Assembly: GCA_013372965.1 (NCBI GenBank)
Contig: JABXIR010000084.1
Location: 1 to 6,622, forward strand
Direction: 5' to 3'
DNA length: 6,622 nt
Source: Gammaproteobacteria bacterium
Lineage (GTDB): Bacteria; Pseudomonadota; Gammaproteobacteria; Pseudomonadales; DSM-25080
The notes beneath the pieces were generated by a model. The model was not told the DNA's origin, made no database searches, and saw nothing but the letters and a program-made list of their open reading frames with translations. This document shows, one piece after another, positions 1 to 5,912 of this stretch. Numbering within the stretch: the first letter of the stretch is position 1; each line of letters opens with the position of its first letter. A program made the translations under genes and the position numbers.

Positions 1-978
1 AACGTAACGCAGTTCTTTGCCCGCGAGTGTTGATACCAAGAAGTCGCCATCCCATTGCGTAAACTGAGAATCACGGAGTTGTACAAAGCCAGAAGGCGCA
101 ATTGAAGGTACCCAGTAGAGTAGCGGTTGTTCCATATTAGGCAATTCGGTGTAAGGACTTACTTGCGCTCCAGAGTACTCGATACCGTAAGTTATGGCTG
201 GCCAGCCATAATTTAGGCCGGGCTCGATCACGTTGATTTCATCGCCTCCACGCGGACCGTGCTCGTGCAGATATAGTATGCCGGCAACGTCATCGTATAG
301 GAGACCTTGAGGATTTCGGTGCCCGTAGCTCCAAATTTCCGGGCGAGCATTTTCATCGTTGATGAACGGGTTGTCGCTTGGAATGGAACCATCGGCGTTT
401 AGGCGAATTACTTTGCCCATGAGGCTATCGAGCTTTTGAGAGTCTTCGCGGTAGTTGTAGCCCTCACCTGTACCCACTGCGAATGTGCCATCGGGAAGGA
501 ACGCAATGCGGCCGCCGTAGTGTGCACCGCCCTCTTTGAGTGGCGCCACCGTAAAGAGCACTTCGATATTGGTAAGCGTGCTGTCATCGAGTTGAGCTCG
601 TGCAATTCGAAGGCCGTTTGCCTCGTCGGTTCCCCAGGCATAACTTAAATAGATCCAGCCATTCGTTGTGTAGTCGGGGTGTGGCAGCGCTTCGAAAAAA
701 CCGGCTTGCCGGCCAATGTATGCTTTAGGTACGTTAGAAAGAGCGACACGTTCGGATCCATCAGCGCTTAACAGTTGAATGCCACCGCTACGCTCTGCAA
801 TTAGCATCCGCCCGTCAGGTAAGAAGCCCAACCCCCACGGACGATTGAAGTTTTCTGCGAGAACCTCTACGTTATAACGGTCGTATACAGGCACGTCGGA
901 CGGATCGGGAGAGCGAATTGGCTCGGCGTAGACAGCGCCAGAAACGATCAAAAATGCGGCAATGAGCAGTGGTTTCAT
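1..978 (-). CDS. PQQ-dependent sugar dehydrogenase (glucose/sorbosone dehydrogenase family), C-terminus outside window
   Basis: This is an exported six-bladed beta-propeller quinoprotein of the GSDH family, which oxidises aldoses or related sugars in the periplasm using PQQ. The frame is open from ATG 978 to base 1, giving 326 residues; family members usually have about 350-400, so only the C-terminus is missing. Residues 1-18 form a signal peptide ending in VYA. Family landmarks follow in order: PWGLGFLPDGRMLIAER at 47-63, H153-Y-G-G-R (matching the catalytic-base histidine region of soluble GDH), GHRNPQG at 219-225, HGPRGGDEIN at 240-249 and WVPSIAPSG at 289-297. An AAGAGG ribosome site lies at 987-992, 8 nt upstream. 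It is divergent from the membrane-protein gene at 1028. The true substrate cannot be told from sequence; many relatives are annotated only as sorbosone dehydrogenase-like. Confidence 0.93.
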   Translation of the reverse strand, partial: MKPLLIAAFLIVSGAVYAEPIRSPDPSDVPVYDRYNVEVLAENFNRPWGLGFLPDGRMLIAERSGGIQLLSADGSERVALSNVPKAYIGRQAGFFEALPHPDYTTNGWIYLSYAWGTDEANGLRIARAQLDDSTLTNIEVLFTVAPLKEGGAHYGGRIAFLPDGTFAVGTGEGYNYREDSQKLDSLMGKVIRLNADGSIPSDNPFINDENARPEIWSYGHRNPQGLLYDDVAGILYLHEHGPRGGDEINVIEPGLNYGWPAITYGIEYSGAQVSPYTELPNMEQPLLYWVPSIAPSGFVQLRDSQFTQWDGDFLVSTLAGKELRYV

Positions 979-1016
979 GAGTTTGGCCTCTTTTCGTTGG
1001 CAAGTTAACCAGTATT

Positions 1017-1022
1017 AAGGAG
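1017..1022 (+). promoter_or_regulatory. Ribosome binding site deciding a GTG start
   Basis: AAGGAG lies 5 nt before the GTG at 1028. It settles the start of the four-helix protein, because the nearby ATG at 1026 opens a frame that stops at its second codon. Confidence 0.75.
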
Positions 1023-1027
1023 TTTAT

Positions 1028-1459
1028 GTGATATCTCGATCAACGGTAATTGCGTTTTTTACGAGTTTAATAGTGTGTTTTCTTCTCGCGAGCGCCTTTA
1101 ATACCCAGTTTGTAATAGCAGGGCTAAGCTCCGTCCAAGTTCCCGTGCCTTTTCAAGAGCGTTTAGTCATGACGTTAAAAGATTGGGTTGGGCTTGCGCC
1201 AACTTACGGTGTGTTAATACTGATCGGTTTACTTCTTGCGTTTGGCACTATGAGCTTTTTCGTTAGGCGCTTTGGGCGCGCACAAATCCTCTATCCTATC
1301 GGCGGCGCGCTGTGCTTCTTTGTGATGATTGCTGCCATGGAACCAGTGCTTGGCGTAACTCTGGTTACTGGAGCAAGATCCTATTTGGGCTGGGCGTTTC
1401 AGTGCCTTGCCGGTGCGATCGGAGGTTGGGTTTTTGCGAGACAAGTCGTTAGGGGTTAG
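1028..1459 (+). CDS. Small four-helix inner-membrane protein of unknown function
   Basis: This 143-residue hydrophobic protein matches no family I can name with confidence. Four membrane helices are visible at about 8-27, 57-78, 86-106 and 117-137. A short polar stretch (about 40-54) separates helices 1 and 2, and the RRFGR cluster at 80-84 is probably cytoplasmic. The gene ends in a basic VVRG tail. The start is GTG: an ATG two bases earlier (1026) is followed at once by a stop, and AAGGAG at 1017-1022 sits 5 nt before the GTG. It is divergent from the PQQ dehydrogenase and could share a promoter region with it, and it precedes the small exported protein by 34 nt, so the two may be co-transcribed. 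A role supporting periplasmic oxidation is possible but only from position. Confidence 0.82.
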   Translation: MISRSTVIAFFTSLIVCFLLASAFNTQFVIAGLSSVQVPVPFQERLVMTLKDWVGLAPTYGVLILIGLLLAFGTMSFFVRRFGRAQILYPIGGALCFFVMIAAMEPVLGVTLVTGARSYLGWAFQCLAGAIGGWVFARQVVRG

Positions 1460-1493
1460 AGTGGTATAAATTCATTTAGAATGGGCGGTGCGT

Positions 1494-1907
1494 ATGCGCT
1501 CCTTATTACTCTTTCTCCTTTCTCCAGCGGTGTTCGCTTCTGCTCAACAGCTTCAGTGCGAAGTGACTCATGAGATGAACGGCACCGTGGCGGTGCAGCA
1601 AATCCAAATTCATTACACGCCGGAAACCAAGCGCGCGATTGTGGTGATCAATGGCGGCGTCGCAAGCTGTGACGATAACGACCAAGTGTGTATGGCCGAA
1701 AAGCATCACGATGTAATCGCAAGCGAAGAAGAATTGCACATGGTGCGCGTTGATCACGGCGACATCGGCACGTTTCACCATTGGGATGTAAGCGAAATTA
1801 CCGTAGATCTTAATTCGATGGCGATTACCCATGCGAATCTCTCAAGTTTTTGGCAAGGGAAGCGTATATGGGAAGGAGAGTGTCGCTGGGGCAAGGTGGC
1901 TAAGTAA
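1494..1907 (+). CDS. Small exported four-cysteine protein, unknown function
   Basis: I do not recognise the family. The 137-residue product has a clear signal peptide, MRSLLLFLLSPAVFASA, with likely cleavage after residue 17, so it should be periplasmic. The mature part is rich in beta-type segments and has four cysteines (22, 59, 66, 130), which could form two disulfides; C59 and C66 bracket an acidic loop. It contains several histidines and ends in a W-x-G-x-C-x-W pattern (WEGECRW, 126-132), a way many small secreted beta-barrel-like proteins finish. I prefer ATG 1494, with a weak GGGCGG 5 nt upstream, over GTG 1488, which would add only two residues. It lies 34 nt after the four-helix protein on the same strand and ends 4 nt before the converging regulator gene. 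No terminator is visible between them. Confidence 0.8.
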   Translation: MRSLLLFLLSPAVFASAQQLQCEVTHEMNGTVAVQQIQIHYTPETKRAIVVINGGVASCDDNDQVCMAEKHHDVIASEEELHMVRVDHGDIGTFHHWDVSEITVDLNSMAITHANLSSFWQGKRIWEGECRWGKVAK

Positions 1908-1911
1908 GTAT

Positions 1912-3186
1912 TTAGCGTTCGGTCAGTTGGTCACAATTTTCCGCGGCTTCTGTTCGACGGTTGAGCTCAAAGCAAAGTTGTTTCGCTTGCTCTGTTTCGC
2001 CTGAATCAACTAATAAGCGAATTAATCCTAAGGTGGCGTCCTTGTGCAGGGGTGAATGGGAGAGAACTCGTCGAAACCAAAGCTCTGCTTCTACGTGATC
2101 GTTCAATTGATAATGGCGCTCGCCAATCAGATATCCCACGTCTGCGTACCATGGACGGACTTGTGCGATTTGTGCATCGTAGCTGTCATCCATCGCCTCG
2201 AACGCTCGTTCAAAAAACGTAAGCGCTTGCTCAGGCTCCCCTTTAAAGTCGTAAAGATCGCCGAGGTTAATATAAACCGGCCAGGCGGAGGGATTGAGTT
2301 CAATCGCTCTTAAGTACTCGGTTTCTGCTTGCTCCAGTTCGCCAGACGCATGAAGCACAAATCCCAGTGCTTTATGGGCTTTGTAGCTGTCGGGTGATAG
2401 TTCAACAGCGTGCTCTGCGAGGGAGCGTGCGCGTTGCAATGTTGTTCTTGCCGCAGCGCTTTCAAATGTTCCTTGTCGAAGCGCAGTTTCTAGATCGTCG
2501 TCAGGGGCTTTGGGAGATTGTTCAGACCATCTAAGTAAACGTTGTACTAATGCGTTGGCTAGTCCAGCGAGTGCATCGGAGTTGTCAGCGTGTCTTGAGA
2601 GCGACTGCTCATACAAATTGATGGCCATTTCATTATCATTTCGGCGCATCTGATGATAAAAATTATCGGCTCTCGCGACCTGCTCATCTCTGGCGGAGTG
2701 GGCTAGGCCTCCGTTGTTTGGATAGGCTAAATACAGCCCGAGTGAGCTGATCAAGAATATCGCGACGATTAGTATCGCGGGTTTAAAGAAACGATTGGGT
2801 TGTTTGGAAGCATGAACTACGGTGGAGCGTTCGAGTGGTGGGTTCGTGCTGTCTTTTTCTTTCGCGAGTTTCTGGACAACGCAGACGAGCTGATAGCCGC
2901 GTTTCGGAACGGTCTTTATAAACCGGGGGCTTTTTGCGTTATCGCCCAACGATTTGCGCAGTTGAGAAATCACGCGAAGCAACGCGTCATCACTTACGAT
3001 GACACTGTTCCATACCGAGCGCAGTAGTTGCTCTTTAGATACCACTTCGCCTTCTGCCTCGATGAGCGCAAGTAAAACGTCCGCAGCTTTTGGTTCTAGA
3101 CGAACACCTGTGTCTGACGGACTTTTTTTGAGTAAGCCTGTGGCAAATTCGATTTGGTATTCGTTTAGGCGATAGGTGTCAGTCAT
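1912..3186 (-). CDS. CadC/ToxR-like membrane-bound transcriptional regulator with periplasmic TPR domain
   Basis: This is a 424-residue one-component regulator. Residues 5-103 form an OmpR/PhoB-type winged helix, with the recognition-helix pattern RVISQLRKSLGD at 71-82 and the wing signature TVPKRGYQL at 92-100. A linker of about 30 residues leads to a single membrane helix at about 134-155. The rest faces the periplasm and carries TPR-like helical pairs, clearest at 267-300 (ALGFVLHASGELEQAETEYL) and 301-334, with weaker ones at about 172-205, 347-380 and 383-414. The family binds DNA while anchored in the inner membrane and senses periplasmic signals or partner proteins; there is no receiver domain. 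The start matches the usual beginning of the winged-helix domain, although no strong ribosome site precedes it. It is divergent from the S41 protease, and the shared 122-bp region holds an ordered repeat array likely to be its operator. The ligand is unknown. Confidence 0.92.
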   Translation of the reverse strand: MTDTYRLNEYQIEFATGLLKKSPSDTGVRLEPKAADVLLALIEAEGEVVSKEQLLRSVWNSVIVSDDALLRVISQLRKSLGDNAKSPRFIKTVPKRGYQLVCVVQKLAKEKDSTNPPLERSTVVHASKQPNRFFKPAILIVAIFLISSLGLYLAYPNNGGLAHSARDEQVARADNFYHQMRRNDNEMAINLYEQSLSRHADNSDALAGLANALVQRLLRWSEQSPKAPDDDLETALRQGTFESAAARTTLQRARSLAEHAVELSPDSYKAHKALGFVLHASGELEQAETEYLRAIELNPSAWPVYINLGDLYDFKGEPEQALTFFERAFEAMDDSYDAQIAQVRPWYADVGYLIGERHYQLNDHVEAELWFRRVLSHSPLHKDATLGLIRLLVDSGETEQAKQLCFELNRRTEAAENCDQLTER

Positions 3187-3209
3187 AGTTAGGCACGCGG
3201 TTACTTAGT

Positions 3210-3253
3210 TCAGGAAAATATCAGAAAAACCTCAGTAATTCATCAGGACACTG
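3210..3253. repeat. Four tandem 11-bp TCAG repeats, candidate operator for the CadC-like regulator
   Basis: TCAG occurs at 3210, 3221, 3232 and 3243, exactly 11 bp apart. The units are TCAGGAAAATA, TCAGAAAAACC, TCAGTAATTCA and TCAGGACACTG. Three of the four have A-rich tails; the fourth diverges. PhoB/OmpR-type winged helices bind head-to-tail on direct repeats of 11 bp (about one helical turn), as in the pho box. The regulator encoded 24 bp away has this domain. The array ends 55 bp before the protease ATG. The repeats are directly visible; the identity of the binding protein is inferred. Confidence 0.6.
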
Positions 3254-3296
3254 TATTTAGCCCCAAGTAATACTGCGGGCTCAGCTTCCTGATGAA
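3239..3296. repeat. 10-bp perfect inverted repeat with 38-nt spacer
   Basis: TTCATCAGGA (3239-3248) is the exact reverse complement of TCCTGATGAA (3287-3296). The left arm contains the fourth TCAG of the tandem array; the right arm overlaps the start of the AAAAGAG ribosome site (3295-3301) of the protease gene. It could be a pair of opposed operator half-sites 48 bp centre to centre, or, if transcription starts upstream, a stem that hides the ribosome site. Confidence 0.5.
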
Positions 3297-3308
3297 AAGA
3301 GAAACAAC

Positions 3309-4712
3309 ATGATACGACTGATAATAGTGCTAATCGCACTAGTGATGAACACTGCAGCTCAAGCAGAACGACTTTATAGCACTGACGAACTTCGAGATGA
3401 CTTCGCGATGTTGTACAGCGGTTTAAAACAGGCGCAGTACGATCCGTTCCATCAAATCGACGAGGCGTCGTTAAATTCTGCCTACGAAATTTACCGTGCA
3501 CGTCTCGACCAACCGCTAAGCTTGCGAGAGGCGAGCGCCCTGTTTCAGCAGTTTGTTGCGTTGATAAAAACGGCGCACACACGAGTCGAGTTTCCAATTG
3601 AGCTCTATCGTACTTTTGTTGGCGAGGGAGGGAAAACACTGCCTCTCTACTTAACAATCGAAGACGAGCGGGTGCTAGTCGACGATTACTTTGGCTCAGT
3701 AGATGGCTTGGCGTCAGGTGCCGAAATTATCGCGGTAAATGGTATCCCAGTTCGCGAATGGCTTGCTGACTACCGTGCGTTGATTTCGGCAGATAACCAA
3801 CGACTTAGTGACGTGATGATCGGTATGCAGTTGCCCGCAATGCTTTGGTGGGCCGATGGTGAGGTCTCTCAATACCGTATTAAGTTCAAATCTCCAAGCG
3901 GTGTGCAAATGGAGCAATCCGTTGTAACTACGTCGATTGAGGCGCAAGCGGAGTTTTACGGAACTAATGAAGACGCGATGCTGCGTGAGTATCGAATGCT
4001 TGATGCTAGCGTCGCCTACTTGAAGCCGGGACCATTCTACAATGCCGAAGGAGATAATCCTTGGGATGCAACGGGGTTTAAGCAATGGGTTGATGAGGCG
4101 TTTCGCTCGTTTCAGGCGGCAAACGCAAAGGCTGTTGTTTTGGATTTGCGAGATAATCCTGGGGGCACGAATGCGTTTAGCGATTACATGCTGGCATGGA
4201 TAGCAGACCAACCGTTTAAATTTGCGTCTGAGTTTCGCGTGAAAGTCTCGGAACACGCGTCTCGAGCAAATCGTGATCGTTTAGCACTTAGCACCGATGA
4301 AAATGACGTGAGTTACCGTTATCAAACGTTTTATAGCGAGCATGAAAATGGTCAAAGCTTTCTCTTTCCGCTCGATGAAGCGCAACCGTTCTCTGATCGG
4401 CACTTCGATGGTGAAGTGATCGCCTTGGTTGATCGGTATTCTTTCAGCAACGCGGTATCGGTGGCCGCAATTGTCCAAGACTATAACTTCGGGATGATTG
4501 TTGGTGAAAAGACAGCGGATCTAGCAACAACTTACGGTGCGATGGAGCAGTTCACTTTGCCTCACACGGCTTTGGTCGTTGGCTTCCCCAAGGCGCATAT
4601 TATTCGCCCGAATGGGGACCCAGCGCCGGACGGGGTTACTCCGGATGTCGAAATGCAAATGGGCTCCGATGTTCTGGATCGAGTGCTCTTATGGATGAAC
4701 GCGCGTCACTGA
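3309..4712 (+). CDS. Exported S41-family serine peptidase (tricorn-like type)
   Basis: This 467-residue protein starts with a signal peptide (1-19, ending AQA), so it should act in the periplasm or outside. A helical S41 N-terminal part follows, with KTAHTRVEF at 87-95 in the place of the family's D-G-H-T motif, making H90 the likely catalytic histidine. A PDZ-like segment with GAEIIAVNGIPV lies at 137-148. The S41 core has the typical DLRDNPGG at 279-286 and the nucleophile region YSFSNAV at 377-383, with S380 the best candidate. The stretch GEKTAD (399-404) lacks the lysine expected about 25 residues after the serine in CtpA/Prc, so this is a tricorn/IRBP-like rather than a Ser-Lys tail-specific protease. 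A weak AAAAGAG lies 7 nt upstream. It is divergent from the CadC-like regulator, suggesting control by it. The substrate is unknown. Confidence 0.9.
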   Translation: MIRLIIVLIALVMNTAAQAERLYSTDELRDDFAMLYSGLKQAQYDPFHQIDEASLNSAYEIYRARLDQPLSLREASALFQQFVALIKTAHTRVEFPIELYRTFVGEGGKTLPLYLTIEDERVLVDDYFGSVDGLASGAEIIAVNGIPVREWLADYRALISADNQRLSDVMIGMQLPAMLWWADGEVSQYRIKFKSPSGVQMEQSVVTTSIEAQAEFYGTNEDAMLREYRMLDASVAYLKPGPFYNAEGDNPWDATGFKQWVDEAFRSFQAANAKAVVLDLRDNPGGTNAFSDYMLAWIADQPFKFASEFRVKVSEHASRANRDRLALSTDENDVSYRYQTFYSEHENGQSFLFPLDEAQPFSDRHFDGEVIALVDRYSFSNAVSVAAIVQDYNFGMIVGEKTADLATTYGAMEQFTLPHTALVVGFPKAHIIRPNGDPAPDGVTPDVEMQMGSDVLDRVLLWMNARH

Positions 4713-4739
4713 TACGTGATTAGTGGACGGGTGCTGGCC

Positions 4740-4757
4740 GGTACTGGCAAGTTAACT
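4740..4757 (+). repeat. Left terminal inverted repeat of the IS6 element
   Basis: GGTACTGGCAAGTTAACT pairs with the right end in 17 of 18 positions; the mismatch is at position 8. Similarity stops inward of this point. Confidence 0.85.
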
Positions 4758-4779
4758 CACTCTCCGAGATAATTTGCAG

Positions 4780-5456
4780 ATGAGTATTTATAAACGCTAC
4801 CGTTTTTCGCCCGATGTTATCCAGTTTGCTGTTTGGGACTACTTCAAATTCAGCCTTAGCTTACGCGACGTCGAAGACTTGCTCGCAGAGCGAGGCATTG
4901 AGGTGAGTCGAGAGTCAATACGCGCCTGGTGTCTTAAGTTCGGTCGCATCTATCAGAAGCGATTACGCTCAAAGGCTGAGGCTTTTGGTGACGCGTGGTT
5001 CGTGGATGAAGTATTCATCAACATCAAAGGTGAACGGCATACTTATGGCGAGCGGTCGATCAAGACGGCGACGTTATTGATGTTCTCGTGCAAAAGCGAC
5101 GCGACACCAAGGCGCCTAAGCGCTTTTTCCGACGGTTACTTAGGTCGAACAAGCAAATCAGGCCAAGGACGATTGTTACGGACAAGCTTGGAAGCTACCG
5201 CGTGGCACATCGCGCGTTACTTACTGATGCTAAGTATGATACGCAGCAATATCATAACAACCGATCGGAGTCCACTCATGAGCCTACGCGAGTTCGAGAG
5301 CGCCAGATGCGGGGATTTAAATCGAGGCACCAAGCACAGCATTTCTTGAATGTGCACTCGGCGGCTTATAACCTGTTCAATATTCAAAGGCATATTTGCT
5401 CGGCGGCGTTAACACGATGGCGTCGCGACAGGGCTTTGCGTCTTGGCAAGCCGTAA
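4780..5456 (+). pseudogene. IS6-family DDE transposase, broken by a one-base deletion
   Basis: The product would be an IS6-type transposase of about 225 residues. The first frame, from ATG 4780 (or TTG 4774), carries the N-terminal helix-turn-helix region and the first catalytic aspartate in WFVDEVF (codon 5005-5007 region), up to GERH at 5038-5040. The family continues H-Y-L-W-R-A-V-D, and here that reads perfectly if one T is restored between 5040 and 5041 (CAT[T]AC TTA TGG). From 5043 the next frame runs to the stop at 5454, with the second aspartate in TDKLGSY (5181-5183) and the glutamate in NRSEST (5268-5270). All three catalytic residues survive, split over two frames. Without the shift the first frame ends at 5349 in unrelated sequence. 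This is probably a recent inactivation, or a sequencing error. IS6 elements are not known to need programmed frameshifting. Confidence 0.88.
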
Positions 5457-5502
5457 TAATGGGTTGATGGACGGGGCAACTAGCGTTAGTCTGGCTCGAT
5501 GA

Positions 5503-5520
5503 AGTTAACTTGGCAGTACC
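5503..5520 (-). repeat. Right terminal inverted repeat of the IS6 element
   Basis: Read on the minus strand it is GGTACTGCCAAGTTAACT, matching the left end in 17 of 18 positions. Confidence 0.85.
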
Positions 5521-5538
5521 TAAGAATGAATCTATACC

Positions 5539-5572
5539 GATTGGATTGGATTGGATTGGATTGGATTGGATT
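5539..5572 (+). repeat. Pentanucleotide tandem repeat (GATTG), 6.8 copies
   Basis: The unit GATTG repeats without error over 34 bp, starting 18 bp outside the right IS end and ending 36 bp before the AGGAGGT ribosome site of the zinc-ribbon gene. If translated in the open frame from the IS it would give DWIGL repeats, but the gene's real start lies downstream, so the repeat is most likely untranslated upstream DNA. The length may vary by slipped-strand mispairing. Confidence 0.9.
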
Positions 5573-5608
5573 TTCGACTTTCGTCGGTGGTATAGAAATT
5601 AGTTTTTT

Positions 5609-5615
5609 AGGAGGT
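5609..5615 (+). promoter_or_regulatory. Strong Shine-Dalgarno sequence deciding a TTG start
   Basis: AGGAGGT, a full anti-16S complement, lies 6 nt before TTG 5622. It fixes the start of the zinc-ribbon protein and argues against the in-frame ATG at 5499 inside the IS. Confidence 0.85.
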
Positions 5616-5621
5616 ATTATT

Positions 5622-5885
5622 TTGCGTTGCCCTCATTGCAATGGATCTATTAGTTTGTTTTCTAAGTCGGCAAATTCCCTTGGTCGTCGAAAGAAATGTC
5701 CGCACTGCTCAGAGAGCTATGAAATAGCGGTTAACTGGCGTCGCGTCTTTATCTTGTTGGTGCCGGCAAGTTTGTTCGGGTTTGTGATGTCACAATTGCT
5801 GTTAGCCATCGGAATACCGGGTAGTTTTGGTACGGCGTTGATGGTTTTGGTGTTAGTACCGATGATTTTGTACGCGAAACACTGA
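5622..5885 (+). CDS. Small zinc-ribbon membrane protein, TTG start
   Basis: The 87-residue product opens with two CPHC knuckles, C3/C6 and C26/C29, spaced as in zinc-ribbon domains, with a basic LGRRKK stretch between them. Two membrane helices follow at about 42-63 and 68-85, joined by a short GIPGSFG turn, so the zinc ribbon and the tail should both be cytoplasmic. Small proteins of this design occur in many gammaproteobacteria without known function. The frame stays open back to ATG 5499 inside the IS, which would add 41 residues including DWIGL repeats from the tandem repeat. I reject that start because the perfect AGGAGGT points to TTG 5622, and because the CPHC motif then begins at residue 3. 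It is followed by the 17-codon ORF at 5913. Confidence 0.8.
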   Translation: MRCPHCNGSISLFSKSANSLGRRKKCPHCSESYEIAVNWRRVFILLVPASLFGFVMSQLLLAIGIPGSFGTALMVLVLVPMILYAKH

Positions 5886-5897
5886 ACCGTTAACTTT

Positions 5898-5905
5898 AAG
5901 GGGAG
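5898..5905 (+). promoter_or_regulatory. Strong ribosome binding site before a 17-codon ORF
   Basis: AAGGGGAG lies 7 nt before ATG 5913. By contrast, the ATG at 5953 of the next membrane protein has no good ribosome site of its own. Confidence 0.55.
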
Positions 5906-5912
5906 TAAGCGT

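Larger units (their letters stand above)
3187..3308. promoter_or_regulatory. Divergent promoter region between regulator and S41 protease
   Basis: These 122 bp must hold the promoters for both divergent genes. They contain the 11-bp TCAG array (3210-3253) and a 10-bp inverted repeat (3239-3248 / 3287-3296). A TATTTT-like -10 for the regulator gene lies on the minus strand inside the array (about 3215-3220). For the protease only weak -10 candidates are seen (TATTTA at 3254-3259, TAATAC at 3268-3273), with no good -35. A weak -35 is what one expects of an activator-dependent promoter. Individual promoter calls are uncertain. Confidence 0.6.
4740..5520 (+). mobile_element. IS6-family insertion sequence, 781 bp, transposase frameshifted
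   Basis: The element is bounded by 18-bp terminal inverted repeats with one mismatch, starting GGTACTG like other IS6-family ends, and its 781 bp fits the family size. It carries one DDE transposase gene with a single-base deletion. The flanking 8 bp differ (TGCTGGCC on the left, TAAGAATG on the right), so there is no target duplication of the length IS6 elements normally make. It lies 27 nt after the S41 protease stop and immediately before the pentanucleotide repeat. Confidence 0.88.

Noticed and set aside
436..648. Plus-strand and minus-strand open frames inside the PQQ dehydrogenase region.
   Set aside because: They are shadows of the dehydrogenase frame, with no ribosome sites and no family features.
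1900..1915. Bidirectional terminator between the converging genes.
   Set aside because: Only 4 nt separate the stops and no stem with a T-run is visible on either strand.
3714..4256. Long minus-strand open frame within the S41 protease gene.
   Set aside because: It lies opposite conserved protease motifs, has no start signal and codes for a basic low-complexity product typical of antisense shadows.
4736..4748. Near-palindrome GCCGGTACTGGC at the left IS boundary as an operator or terminator.
   Set aside because: It is made by the IS end meeting the flank; there is no T-run and no nearby promoter.
5030..5100. Programmed ribosomal frameshift in the transposase.
   Set aside because: No slippery heptamer or following stem is seen, IS6 transposases are single-frame, and one missing T restores the family sequence exactly.
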